From: Lachnospiraceae bacterium
GTDB taxonomy: Bacteria; Bacillota; Clostridia; Lachnospirales; Lachnospiraceae
Length of the DNA stretch: 64,000 nt
NCBI GenBank assembly: GCA_017392525.1
Contig: JAFOVD010000052.1
Span: 1-64,000, forward strand
Direction of reading: 5' to 3'
Below the pieces are notes generated by a model. That model saw only the letters and a list, made by a program, of their open reading frames with translations. It made no database searches and was not told the origin of the DNA. Position numbers and translations under genes: made by a program. Below are positions 35,067-44,056 of this stretch, one piece after another. Within the stretch, counting starts at the first letter, position 1; each line of letters begins with the position of its first letter.

Positions 35067-36203
35067 TCACTCTTCGTCATATTTCATGCTTCTTGAAACT
35101 CCTAATACGATTCCAATCTCCCCAATCAGAATAGCAATTGAAGAACCACCATAACTGATAAACGGCAAAGTAACACCTGTGTTCGGCATGGAGTTTGTAA
35201 CAACGGCAACATTCATAATTACCTGAAGGGCAATATGCACCATAACTCCCGTCACCAAAAAGGAGCCAAATTTGTCCTTGGCATTCAACGCAATAATCAA
35301 ACATCTCCAAAGTAATAAAAGATAAAGTGTAATAATACAAATCGCGCCAAAAAGCCCCAGTTCCTCACAGATAATAGAGAAAATCATATCATTCTGAGCT
35401 TCCGGAACAAACCCAAGTTTCTGGGTACTCTCTCCAAGACCTTTGCCAAACAGACCACCGGAACCAATTGCATATAGCCCCTGTAATGTCTGATAGCCCT
35501 TTTCACTCTCCTCCGGATGTAACCATATGGAAATTCGTTCAAATCGATACGTCATACCCGGAAGCAGCATCATAATAAACGCCAGCAATCCACCACCGCA
35601 TATAATCGCCACAAACACCTTATAATTCGGGTTTGCAACAAAAGCCATAGTAAATGCTATGCCGGCAATAATAAGCGCAGTACTCAGGTTATTTGCCGCT
35701 ACAATACCTCCAATGGGAATCATTAAAAAGGCCATAACCTTTAGCATCTTGATATTATCGCGAAACAAGTCCTGATGTTCACTGATAATCTTTGCCATAC
35801 AGACAATTACCGCAACCTTAGCCAGCTCTGAAGGCTGAAATGAAAACGGTCCCAAACGAATCCATCTACTGGAGTTATTAATAGAGGTTCCAAAAAACTG
35901 TACATACACACAAAGTGCAAATGATCCTATATACAAAAGTGAAGCAAATTTCTTAAGCAAACGATAATCCTTGAATGTAAAAAGAAACAAGGCAAAAAAT
36001 CCCAGCACTGAAGCATATATCTGTCGTTTTAGATAATATGCACCATCACCCTTTGCAAGTGTTGCCATATAAGCACTGGTACTATACAACATGACATAAC
36101 CAACGCCCAACAACAAAAACAAGAAAAACAAAAGGCTATAATCAAAGTATTTTACCGTATGAAGTTTTCTTCTTTTCCTCTGTTTTCCCTTTCGTTTCGC
36201 CAT
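35067..36203 (-). CDS. ftsW: FtsW/RodA family peptidoglycan glycosyltransferase
   Basis: The 378-residue SEDS protein has about ten transmembrane segments. Visible family motifs are WIRLGPFSFQPSELAK, the catalytic-region sequence PEAQNDMIFSIICEELG and ISYGGSS near the C-terminus. SEDS proteins polymerise glycan strands together with a class B penicillin-binding protein, here the FtsI-like protein encoded three genes upstream. Position between murD and ftsQ supports FtsW rather than RodA. The N-terminus is strongly basic. Confidence 0.92.
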   Translation of the reverse strand: MAKRKGKQRKRRKLHTVKYFDYSLLFFLFLLLGVGYVMLYSTSAYMATLAKGDGAYYLKRQIYASVLGFFALFLFTFKDYRLLKKFASLLYIGSFALCVYVQFFGTSINNSSRWIRLGPFSFQPSELAKVAVIVCMAKIISEHQDLFRDNIKMLKVMAFLMIPIGGIVAANNLSTALIIAGIAFTMAFVANPNYKVFVAIICGGGLLAFIMMLLPGMTYRFERISIWLHPEESEKGYQTLQGLYAIGSGGLFGKGLGESTQKLGFVPEAQNDMIFSIICEELGLFGAICIITLYLLLLWRCLIIALNAKDKFGSFLVTGVMVHIALQVIMNVAVVTNSMPNTGVTLPFISYGGSSIAILIGEIGIVLGVSRSMKYDEE

Positions 36204-36204
36204 A

Positions 36205-37560
36205 CTAAGCTTCCTTTAAATTTCTCACATACTCTTTAAAAATACGACCACGTTCCTCGTAATTCGGGAACATGCCCCAGCTTGCACATGCCGGTGATAA
36301 CAACACTGCTTCTCCACTCTCTGCTGTTTCATAGCAGATATCAATTGCCTCCTCAAGCGTCTCGGCAAAACAATAATCATGAAAATCATGTTTATCACAA
36401 CATGCTGCAATATCTTTTCTTGTCTGTCCAATCAAAACAAGCTTCTTTACCTTACCATCAAAGCTCTCAATCCACTCATCATATGTATTCTGCTTGTCAT
36501 ATCCACCGCCAATGAGACAGGTTTTTCTATCCATCGCCTGGATTCCCTTAATAGCTGCATCCGGATTTGTTCCCTTGGAATCATTGTAGAAACGGATACC
36601 ATTCTTCTCACACACATATTCAATACGGTGTTCTACCGCCTGGAATTTGCGAAGCGCCTCTCTGATTTCCTCCATAGGAACTCCCATAGATGCGCCCATT
36701 GCTACTGCAGCCATAACATTTTCATAGTTATGAAGTCCAAGAATCTGCAATTCAGAAGTCTTAATCACTTCCTCCACTTCTCCGCCTCTGCTCCAGTAAA
36801 TTGCACCATCTTCATAGTATAGGCCTTCATCCAGTTTCTGGCGGCTGGAGAAATATACAACCTTGGGTTTTGCAGACTTACCAAACTCTCTTAATACTTC
36901 ATCCTCATAATTTAATACGACCACATCATCTTCTGTCTGGTTACATGTGATATTTTCCTTTGCGGCAATATAATTCTCCATGGTGTGATGGCGATTTAAG
37001 TGGTCCGGTGTAATATTAAGTATTGCAGAAACATGCGGATGAAATTCACAGATTGTCTCCAGCATAAATGAACTGATTTCCGCAACGGAAACCGACTCTT
37101 CCAATGTCTTATCTGCAATAGATGTATACGGAATACCAATATTTCCAACTACAAATACGCTCTTAAAGTGTTCCTTCATAATCTCTCCGGTCAGAGCTGT
37201 AGTTGTTGTTTTACCGTTAGTTCCTGTAATACCTACAACCTGTCCCTTGCCAAGTTCATACGCAAGTTCAACTTCACCCCAGATTGGGAGATTATGTGCA
37301 CGGAATTCCTCCACCATCGGTATATCCGTAGGGACACCCGGACTTAACACAACAATATCAATCTTCTGTAAAAGTTCCTCTGAAACCTGACCTTTGCACA
37401 TCATAACCGAAGCTAACTCCGGATGTTCTGCTTTGATTTTCTCAAGATCAGCGTCTTCATTTCCATCAAATAAAATAGGAGTCTCCCCCATTCGCTGAAG
37501 CAATTCCGTGGCAGCGATACCACTCTTTCCTGTACCAACAATTAAATACGTTTTACTCAT
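36205..37560 (-). CDS. murD: UDP-N-acetylmuramoylalanine-D-glutamate ligase
   Basis: MurD adds D-glutamate to UDP-MurNAc-L-Ala in cytoplasmic peptidoglycan precursor synthesis. The 451 residues show an N-terminal Rossmann domain (MSKTYLIVGTGKSGIAATELL), the ATP-binding GITGTNGKTTTTAL, HPHVSAILNITPDHLNRH and the C-terminal ligase domain (FYNDSKGTNPDAA). It lies one base from ftsW and nine from mraY in the dcw operon. Confidence 0.96.
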   Translation of the reverse strand: MSKTYLIVGTGKSGIAATELLQRMGETPILFDGNEDADLEKIKAEHPELASVMMCKGQVSEELLQKIDIVVLSPGVPTDIPMVEEFRAHNLPIWGEVELAYELGKGQVVGITGTNGKTTTTALTGEIMKEHFKSVFVVGNIGIPYTSIADKTLEESVSVAEISSFMLETICEFHPHVSAILNITPDHLNRHHTMENYIAAKENITCNQTEDDVVVLNYEDEVLREFGKSAKPKVVYFSSRQKLDEGLYYEDGAIYWSRGGEVEEVIKTSELQILGLHNYENVMAAVAMGASMGVPMEEIREALRKFQAVEHRIEYVCEKNGIRFYNDSKGTNPDAAIKGIQAMDRKTCLIGGGYDKQNTYDEWIESFDGKVKKLVLIGQTRKDIAACCDKHDFHDYCFAETLEEAIDICYETAESGEAVLLSPACASWGMFPNYEERGRIFKEYVRNLKEA

Positions 37561-37569
37561 TTTTGCCTC

Positions 37570-38514
37570 TTATCTAGCCATATATCCAATGACACAAACT
37601 AACATTGTAATAATTGAAAAAATACAAACGACTTTTGTCTCGGACCATCCGCCCAATTCGAAATGGTGATGGATTGGAGCCATGCGAAATACTCGCTTGC
37701 CGTGAGTTAACTTAAAATAAGATACCTGAATCATTACGGACAGAACCTCTATCACATAAATGATACCAACAATAATAATGAACAGCGGCATGTGAAGCAT
37801 ATATGCTGCTCCTGCCACAAATCCACCAAGTGCCAAAGAGCCGGTATCACCCATAAAAATTCTGGCGGGATAACAGTTAAATACTAAAAATCCCATCAGC
37901 GCTCCTGCCATTGCAAGGCAGATACCGGTAATACCTGAACCCTCTTCATATGAAACAATTGCAAAAAAGATTGCAATAATCATTGTAACTGTAGTTGCCA
38001 GTCCATCTACACCATCTGTAAAGTTTGTACCGTTTACCGTTCCAATAACAGCAAAATAAAGAATCGGAAGAGCAATCCATCCGATATTAATTGACATTCC
38101 ACCTGTAAAAGGAATCAGAATATCAAGACCTACACCGGAAAACTTCACGATATAAAGTGCAAATACAGATGTAACTGCAATCTGAAGAATCATCTTCTGC
38201 CATGCAATCAAACCGTCGGATCTTCTAAGTACAACCTTTAAGAAATCATCGATAAATCCAATCAATCCAAAACCGATTGTCAGAATCAAAACCGGATAAA
38301 TCTGTGGATTTTTCACTGCAAAAATCAGAGATGTAATCAAAACCGCGCATAAGATGGCCACACCACCCATAGTAGGTGTCCCTGTCTTTGCAACATGTGA
38401 CTCCATAATCTCTCGCTCTGTCTGCTGTGCTTTTAATTCCTTTAATTTCTTAATCAGCACAGGTCCAATGATTAAAACAATGATAAATGAAATAAATAAT
38501 GGTGCAAAATTCAA
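37570..38514 (-). CDS. mraY: Phospho-N-acetylmuramoyl-pentapeptide transferase
   Basis: MraY transfers the muramoyl-pentapeptide phosphate to undecaprenyl phosphate, giving lipid I. This 314-residue protein has about ten transmembrane segments. Family motifs are GTPTMGG, the Mg-binding NFTDGVDGLA, FMGDTGSLALGG and the C-terminal MAPIHHHFELGGWSE. It is placed between ftsI and murD as in most dcw clusters. Confidence 0.96.
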   Translation of the reverse strand: MNFAPLFISFIIVLIIGPVLIKKLKELKAQQTEREIMESHVAKTGTPTMGGVAILCAVLITSLIFAVKNPQIYPVLILTIGFGLIGFIDDFLKVVLRRSDGLIAWQKMILQIAVTSVFALYIVKFSGVGLDILIPFTGGMSINIGWIALPILYFAVIGTVNGTNFTDGVDGLATTVTMIIAIFFAIVSYEEGSGITGICLAMAGALMGFLVFNCYPARIFMGDTGSLALGGFVAGAAYMLHMPLFIIIVGIIYVIEVLSVMIQVSYFKLTHGKRVFRMAPIHHHFELGGWSETKVVCIFSIITMLVCVIGYMAR

Positions 38515-38552
38515 AACAAATGCCTCTTTTCTATAATATTATTCTAAAGCTA

Positions 38553-40430
38553 TTATTGTGCCGCAGTCTCTGCCGCTTCTTCTTCAGCTGTTTTAATATT
38601 CAAATACGGTAATATCTGTTCAAAAATACTATGTGCAATCTCCTGGGCATAATTACTGTGGGCCTGATCTGCCACATTCGGCTCATCAATTACAACATAG
38701 ACAAGGACCTCCGGATGATTCTGCGGTGCATATCCAATGAAAGAAACCAGATACTTACCATTTCCTCGAGGGAGCTTCTGCGCCGTACCGGTCTTACCAC
38801 CGATATTGTAGCCCTCAACTGCTGTCGTTACACCGGTACCATTTTGAACAACTCCAAGGAGATATTCTTTCATCTGGTTTGACACTTCCTCGGAAATCGT
38901 CTGCTGTTCCACCACCGGATCAATCTCTTCCACCACATTGCCCGAACTGTCCTGGATAGCAGTAACAACATGTGGCTGATAGAGTTTTCCACCGTTGATA
39001 ATTGATGCAAAACCGCTGGCCAGCTGAATCATGGTCGTATTAAAGTTCTGTCCGAATGAGTTCGTTGCAAGATTGACTGCCGTATTGTTAAGGGAAGTCT
39101 CATCATAAATCAGAGTTGCTGTACTTGCCTCACCCGGCAAATCAATATTTGTCTTCTGTCCGAATCCAAAAATGGATTGATATTCCGCGAAGTTGGATCC
39201 TCCGATTCGATATGACATCTGCATCAGGGAATCGTTGCAGGAATTTGCCAGTGCATCAGCTATTGTCTGCACGCCATGAGAAGACTCACAGTGAACATAG
39301 CTTCCTGAAACCTCTTCTCCACCATCACAGTAGAAGGTCTCATCTCCGGACAGTGCTCCTGTTTCAAGTCCCATAGCTATTGTAAATGGCTTAAATGTAG
39401 AACCCGGCTCATATGTAGATGTAATCGGAAAATTCTGCCAAAGGGCATTTAACGCATCCATCTTCTCATCTTCGGACATATTCTGAAGTTCTTCCCCAGA
39501 ATAATACGCCGAAAGATCCCTCGGATTATTCAGATCAAACGTCGGATATGTTGCCATAGCAAGAATCTCGCCGGTATTCGGATTCATAACAAGTGCTGCA
39601 GTATTCTTACTTCCGGTACCTGTTCCATCCTCATTCAGATGCTGACTGTTCCATGTGGAAATCGCATCTTCAACAATCGACTGAATATTCACATCCAAAG
39701 ATGTTACCAGTGTGTTACCATCCGTTGCCTCTATAACCGTCTGTTCCAGGTCGCTGTCCTCATTCTGATATCCATAGGAACGTCCATTAACACCGTTCAG
39801 AACAGTGTTGTACTTATTTTCCAAACCGATAACACCGGTTGTACTTGTGGAAAATCCGATTAAGGAAGACGCCAGACTTCCATATGGATATTCCCTCTTA
39901 TACTCGGTTTCAAACCAGATTCCGGCAATACCGCTTCCTGTATCCTCGTCATTTAACATATTCTGAAAGTTCTGTTCTTCTTCTGCAGATACCTTCTTGG
40001 CCAGGATTACATACTCGGAAGATGGTTTATCCTTGAGGGCGCTTCGTATCTGATCCTCTGTAATCTCGGGAATACACGTTGTAATAGCCTGAATAGTCGA
40101 ATCTATTTTACTTTCATTGGCATTCAACACTTTGCAATCCAAAATAACATTGTAGACGTCCACAGAAGTTGCAAGCACCGTTCCCTTGGAATCCACTATA
40201 TCTCCACGCTGATAGGGAATAATCGTACTTGTATAATCCTGCTGAGACAGCACAATCTTGGTGTACTTATCTCCGCTTGTATACTCAATGTACATAATTC
40301 TGCCTATCAGAACCACAAAAAGAACGCAGACAAACCCAAATACGATCCATAGTTTGCGCTGCATTCTTTTAAGTATTTTTCCGCTTTTTCTTCTTTTTTT
40401 TCTGTTTATTCTATCTCTACGTCTAACCAC
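38553..40430 (-). CDS. ftsI: Class B penicillin-binding protein (FtsI/PBP2-like)
   Basis: This transpeptidase cross-links septal peptidoglycan. The 625 residues contain a basic N-terminus, one transmembrane anchor (about 28-48), the PBP dimerisation domain and the transpeptidase domain with its three motifs: STFK (in YEPGSTFKPF), SCN (in LANSCNDS) and KTG (in GGKTGTAQK). No PASTA domains follow, which argues against SpoVD. Neighbouring ftsL and ftsW support a divisome role. Confidence 0.93.
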   Translation of the reverse strand: MVRRRDRINRKKRRKSGKILKRMQRKLWIVFGFVCVLFVVLIGRIMYIEYTSGDKYTKIVLSQQDYTSTIIPYQRGDIVDSKGTVLATSVDVYNVILDCKVLNANESKIDSTIQAITTCIPEITEDQIRSALKDKPSSEYVILAKKVSAEEEQNFQNMLNDEDTGSGIAGIWFETEYKREYPYGSLASSLIGFSTSTTGVIGLENKYNTVLNGVNGRSYGYQNEDSDLEQTVIEATDGNTLVTSLDVNIQSIVEDAISTWNSQHLNEDGTGTGSKNTAALVMNPNTGEILAMATYPTFDLNNPRDLSAYYSGEELQNMSEDEKMDALNALWQNFPITSTYEPGSTFKPFTIAMGLETGALSGDETFYCDGGEEVSGSYVHCESSHGVQTIADALANSCNDSLMQMSYRIGGSNFAEYQSIFGFGQKTNIDLPGEASTATLIYDETSLNNTAVNLATNSFGQNFNTTMIQLASGFASIINGGKLYQPHVVTAIQDSSGNVVEEIDPVVEQQTISEEVSNQMKEYLLGVVQNGTGVTTAVEGYNIGGKTGTAQKLPRGNGKYLVSFIGYAPQNHPEVLVYVVIDEPNVADQAHSNYAQEIAHSIFEQILPYLNIKTAEEEAAETAAQ

Positions 40431-40457
40431 GTCAAAATCCTAACTAACATCCTTTTG

Positions 40458-40922
40458 TTAAGGAATTTCATTATACTGGCTCATATAGTCATCATTATCC
40501 ATACTATAATACACTATTTGGCCACTATTTGCATAGACCATACCCAAACGATTCATAGCCGCATCTTTAACTGCCTGAAGATTAGCCTCGGAATTAATGC
40601 GATTCTCTGTCGCCTGATTTGCTGATTTTAATTCAGATGTCTGTTCTTCGATAGAAGAAATATTAGACATACTTGTATTGATTTCATTCTGCAAGTGAAG
40701 ATATCCCATAAAAAATGCGCCAAGTACCATACATCCAAGTGTTAAATAGATTGTATGAAGTCTGTTTCTACGCATTGCACGTGCCTGTTTTCTCTGACGC
40801 GCACGTCTTCTTCGCTTTTCTTCTTCACGTCTCTTCTCTTCGAGTTCACGCCATTCACGTTCCGGCAGAAGATTTTTTGCTGTATTTCCTTCTTCGTAAT
40901 AATATGTTCTAACTAACGCCAT
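40458..40922 (-). CDS. ftsL: FtsL-like cell division protein
   Basis: The 154-residue protein has a long Arg/Glu/Lys-rich cytoplasmic N-terminus (about 1-55), one transmembrane segment (about 56-78) and an extracytoplasmic coiled coil (ENEINTSMSNISSIEEQTSELK-like region) ending RLGMVYANSGQIVYY, the FtsL/DivIC pattern. Sequence similarity in this family is low, so the call rests mainly on topology and its place between rsmH and ftsI. Confidence 0.82.
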   Translation of the reverse strand: MALVRTYYYEEGNTAKNLLPEREWRELEEKRREEEKRRRRARQRKQARAMRRNRLHTIYLTLGCMVLGAFFMGYLHLQNEINTSMSNISSIEEQTSELKSANQATENRINSEANLQAVKDAAMNRLGMVYANSGQIVYYSMDNDDYMSQYNEIP

Positions 40923-40984
40923 AATTTCTCTCCCCTACCTGCATTTCCAATCATTTCCGGAAATGCTACCGTCCTGCAATCCAA

Positions 40985-41929
40985 CTAGTCCACAATATGT
41001 CGTTCAAACACTCTGAGCTTTGCGCTCTTAGAACGACTATTTTCTGCTAGTTCCTTATCACTTGGTAGTATAGGTTTTCTAGTAATAACTTTTCCTTTAG
41101 ATTTCTTACCACATACGCAAACCGGGAAATCCGGCGGGCAGGTACATGGGTTTTCATTTGTTCTGAAATTGTTCTTTACAATTCTGTCTTCCAGTGAATG
41201 GAAAGTAATAATACAAATTCTTCCATCCTCATTTAAAAGATCAATCATATCTGTAAGATTCTGTCTAAGGACATCTAACTCACGATTTAACTCAATTCGA
41301 ATCGCCTGATAAGTTCTCTTCTCCGGGCGACCACCTGTCACCTGAATCTTCTTTGGAATCGCAGCCCGGATAATTTCGTTTAACTGGCCTGCCGTTTCAA
41401 TTCTTTTTTCTGCTCTAGCCTTTACAATATGCTTTGCTATATTTTTAGCGAAGCGGTCCTCTCCAAAATCACGAATAATATGAAACAGTTCCATCTCGCT
41501 GTATTCATTGATAATGTCTGCAGCTGTCTTCGGATTTCGCTGATCCATTCGCATATCCAGCGGAGCATTCTCATCTCTATATGAAAATCCACGTGATACA
41601 GTATCTAACTGAAATGATGAAACCCCTAGATCAAGAAGTATTCCATCCACATGGTCATATCCTAAAGAATGTACCACCTGCACCATGTTCTCATAGTTGC
41701 TTCGTACAATCTCAACTCTATCCTTGTATGGACTAAGCTTCTCTGTCGCTGCCGCAATTGCATTGGCGTCCTGATCAATTCCAATCAATTTACCGGTTGT
41801 AAGCTTTTCGGCGATCCTTGATGAATGCCCTGCTCCACCTAATGTTCCATCTACATAGATACCATCCGGCTTAATATTCAAATTATCTATAGTTTCCTCT
41901 AACATTACGGAATAATGATTGAATTCCAT
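40985..41929 (-). CDS. rsmH: 16S rRNA (cytosine-1402-N4)-methyltransferase
   Basis: RsmH methylates N4 of C1402 in 16S rRNA using S-adenosylmethionine. The 314 residues have the opening [16 protein letters not shown]-binding [10 protein letters not shown], the motif [11 protein letters not shown] and [12 protein letters not shown]. It is the second gene of the dcw cluster after mraZ, as is usual. Confidence 0.96.
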   Translation of the reverse strand: MEFNHYSVMLEETIDNLNIKPDGIYVDGTLGGAGHSSRIAEKLTTGKLIGIDQDANAIAAATEKLSPYKDRVEIVRSNYENMVQVVHSLGYDHVDGILLDLGVSSFQLDTVSRGFSYRDENAPLDMRMDQRNPKTAADIINEYSEMELFHIIRDFGEDRFAKNIAKHIVKARAEKRIETAGQLNEIIRAAIPKKIQVTGGRPEKRTYQAIRIELNRELDVLRQNLTDMIDLLNEDGRICIITFHSLEDRIVKNNFRTNENPCTCPPDFPVCVCGKKSKGKVITRKPILPSDKELAENSRSKSAKLRVFERHIVD

Positions 41930-41941
41930 ATCTGATGCTCC

Positions 41942-42373
41942 TTAAATACTAAGTCCGAGATCTGCCATATGTTCTGCAATCTCGTCCATATCGTCGTAAC
42001 TGTTACTATCTTCCCAACGATTTTTATCCCAAATTTCAATACGATTCAGTACACCTACAAGCACAACGTCTTTCTGTACCTCTGCGTATTCTCTCAGGAC
42101 TGCCGGAAGTAAGATTCTTCCCTGCTTGTCCAACTCCAAAGATGCTGCACCAGCAAAGAAAAATCTAGAAAACTTACGAGCATCCTTAGTGGTAAGTGGA
42201 ACCTCGCGGAATTTTGCTTCGATGTTTTGCCATTCCTCCATTGGGTAAACAAAGAGACAGCCATCTAGTCCTTTTGTTACTACAAACTCAGTGCCAAGCT
42301 GTTCTCTGAACTTTGCCGGCATAATGAGTCTGCCCTTCGCATCAACGCTATGGCTGTACTCCCCCATGAACAT
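41942..42373 (-). CDS. mraZ: Transcriptional regulator MraZ
   Basis: MraZ is a ring-forming DNA-binding protein that controls its own dcw operon. The 143 residues begin MFMGEYSHSVDAKGRLIMPAKFR and contain two AbrB-like halves (second: ELDKQGRILLPAVLRE). The start is set by AAGGAGG ten bases upstream; the frame is open 17 codons further through the operator and is not coding. Four phased repeats just upstream form its probable binding site. Confidence 0.95.
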   Translation of the reverse strand: MFMGEYSHSVDAKGRLIMPAKFREQLGTEFVVTKGLDGCLFVYPMEEWQNIEAKFREVPLTTKDARKFSRFFFAGAASLELDKQGRILLPAVLREYAEVQKDVVLVGVLNRIEIWDKNRWEDSNSYDDMDEIAEHMADLGLSI

Positions 42374-42390
42374 ATGCAAAACACCTCCTT

Positions 42391-42427
42391 CCACTTCGTA
42401 CCACTTAGTACCACTTTTCACCACTTT
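42391..42427 (-). promoter_or_regulatory. MraZ-type operator: four AAGTGG repeats at exact 10-bp spacing
   Basis: On the minus strand AAGTGG occurs four times, each starting exactly 10 bases after the last. MraZ is known to bind direct repeats in its own promoter region, with GTG-rich units in Mollicutes and TGGG units in E. coli. The repeats lie between the -10 box and the ribosome binding site, so bound protein would block initiation. Confidence 0.8.
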
Positions 42428-42433
42428 TGTTTA

Positions 42434-42462
42434 ATTTTACATTCAATACAGATAAAAATCAA
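42434..42462 (-). promoter_or_regulatory. SigmaA-type promoter of the dcw operon
   Basis: On the minus strand TTGATT and TAAAAT are exactly 17 bases apart, directly upstream of the four MraZ-type repeats. The 178 bases further upstream hold no gene. Confidence 0.7.
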
Positions 42463-42640
42463 CGTAGAAATCGCCTATTTCCAAGGCTTTCAGCGTGGTG
42501 GAGGATTGTGGCGACTTGGTGGGAGGTTTTTCGAAACAATATCTTGTGTTCTATTTTTAATCACACACTATATATAGTTTTAATAATCACCAGTGCATCT
42601 ATTTGAAATTTACATGAAAATTTTTCATCTTAAAAATGAG

Positions 42641-42670
42641 CAAAACAAAAGACAGGCACATTGCCTGTCT
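42641..42670 (-). terminator. Intrinsic terminator after lgt
   Basis: On the minus strand a perfect 9-bp stem AGACAGGCA/TGCCTGTCT with a three-base loop is followed by TTTGTTTTG. Confidence 0.82.
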
Positions 42671-42674
42671 CAAA

Positions 42675-43541
42675 TTATCTTATTTTCTTCATTCTTCTAA
42701 GCTGAATCAGATGAAAACCTACAGATATTATCACTAATACCGCAGCCACAACCATGGAAACCGGAATTGATGAATTCGGCAACATCAACTGATCCGTACG
42801 AAGAGATTCTATCCAGAACCTTCCCACTCCATATGCAAGTAAATATGTAAAGAAAATCTCTCCATTATACTTTTTACGTTTTATAAGCACCAAGAGCAGG
42901 ATAAGCACTCCCACATTCCATAGAGCTTCATATAGAAATGTTGGATGAACACTGATATATTTCACTCCATCGATTACCACCACATGGTTCCACATTTCCT
43001 CTGTAATATCCGATGTAGAACGAACCGCATCTGTAGGAATCAACATAGCAAATAATCCGTCTGTATACTGCCCAAAGGCCTCTCGATTAAAAAAATTACC
43101 AAAACGTCCGAGAATCTGCCCTGCCGGTACTCCAAGAATTCCATAATCTGCAAATTCCAAAAATGGTATCTTCTTAATCTTCGTGACAATATATGCAGTT
43201 ATAATTCCTCCCAGGATTCCTCCGTAAATTGCAAGTCCACCCTGTCTGAGATTAAATATTGATAACAGATCATCCTTATAATAATCCCATGCAAAAATCA
43301 CGTAATAGATTCTCGCTCCTATTACCGCAAAGATTACTGTAAAGATAATCACATCTAAATATGCATCTTCGTCTTTGCCTCCCCGTTTTGCCATCTTAAG
43401 CACCAGGGATCCACCGAGGAGCATGCCCAGGGCAATTACAATTCCATAAAAAGCAATGGTAAAATTACCAATGGTAATGTTCTTACCAACATTTTCCAAA
43501 AAGATATGCAGATTTGGAAAATAAATCTGTGTATGAGTCAT
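42675..43541 (-). CDS. lgt: Prolipoprotein diacylglyceryl transferase
   Basis: Lgt attaches diacylglycerol to the lipobox cysteine of prelipoproteins, such as the sugar-binding lipoprotein elsewhere in this window. The 288-residue membrane protein has seven hydrophobic segments and the Lgt signature region GRFGNFFNREAFG, plus HPTFLYEALWN. It follows the PilZ gene after 13 bases, probably co-transcribed. Confidence 0.94.
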   Translation of the reverse strand: MTHTQIYFPNLHIFLENVGKNITIGNFTIAFYGIVIALGMLLGGSLVLKMAKRGGKDEDAYLDVIIFTVIFAVIGARIYYVIFAWDYYKDDLLSIFNLRQGGLAIYGGILGGIITAYIVTKIKKIPFLEFADYGILGVPAGQILGRFGNFFNREAFGQYTDGLFAMLIPTDAVRSTSDITEEMWNHVVVIDGVKYISVHPTFLYEALWNVGVLILLLVLIKRKKYNGEIFFTYLLAYGVGRFWIESLRTDQLMLPNSSIPVSMVVAAVLVIISVGFHLIQLRRMKKIR

Positions 43542-43554
43542 AATAAATCAAGTC

Positions 43555-43893
43555 CTATTCCTTATCATTGAACATCTGGTATACCAGAATTCTAAGCGCT
43601 TCACGATCTTCCATACCAATAAACACAGCCCCATACTCATAGGTATCATCCGATTTCTGTTCTGCACGAACAATCTTCAAGATGCAGTTTAAGTCCTGCT
43701 TGGTCCATAGAGTAATCGTTGTTTCAAAGATATTTCCAACCATCAACTGCTCTCTGCAATGAAATCCAATTCCATCGTGAGAAACATTCGTAATCCGAAC
43801 CCCTTCTACCGTCTTATTACCGCCATCATTTAATAAATTTAAAGTCACTGTAGAGTCGAGATTCGTTCTCTTATATGCACGCTTTTCTTCCAT
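43555..43893 (-). CDS. PilZ domain protein
   Basis: This 112-residue protein is a single PilZ domain. The cyclic-di-GMP binding motifs are both present: RxxxR (RAYKR, residues 5-9) and the N-x-S-x-x-G motif (NVSHDG, about residues 37-42). It is therefore a probable cyclic-di-GMP receptor with no attached output domain, acting through a partner. Its operon partner lgt is not a known cyclic-di-GMP target. Two diguanylate cyclase genes lie elsewhere in the window. Confidence 0.87.
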   Translation of the reverse strand: MEEKRAYKRTNLDSTVTLNLLNDGGNKTVEGVRITNVSHDGIGFHCREQLMVGNIFETTITLWTKQDLNCILKIVRAEQKSDDTYEYGAVFIGMEDREALRILVYQMFNDKE

Positions 43894-43992
43894 AACAATC
43901 TCTCCCTTCTATGATATGCAAACGTGTCATTCTAACTCTATAAGGGACGCTTCTTTGGCGCGTACCTATGCTTATCATAGCATTTTTTTCAA

Positions 43993-44046
43993 CGAAAAAC
44001 AGCCCTTAATTTCTGTGGAAATATTTCCACGAAATTAAGAGCTGTC
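43993..44046 (-). terminator. Long hairpin terminator after queA
   Basis: On the minus strand a nearly continuous stem of about 20 bp (outer arm ACAGC/GCTGT, inner arm TGGAAA/TTTCCA) is followed by five T residues. Confidence 0.88.
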
Positions 44047-44056
44047 TCTTCACTTT

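Noticed and set aside
42374..42424. 17-residue extension of MraZ
   Set aside because: It is simply the translated operator repeats; AAGGAGG and family alignment support the later start.
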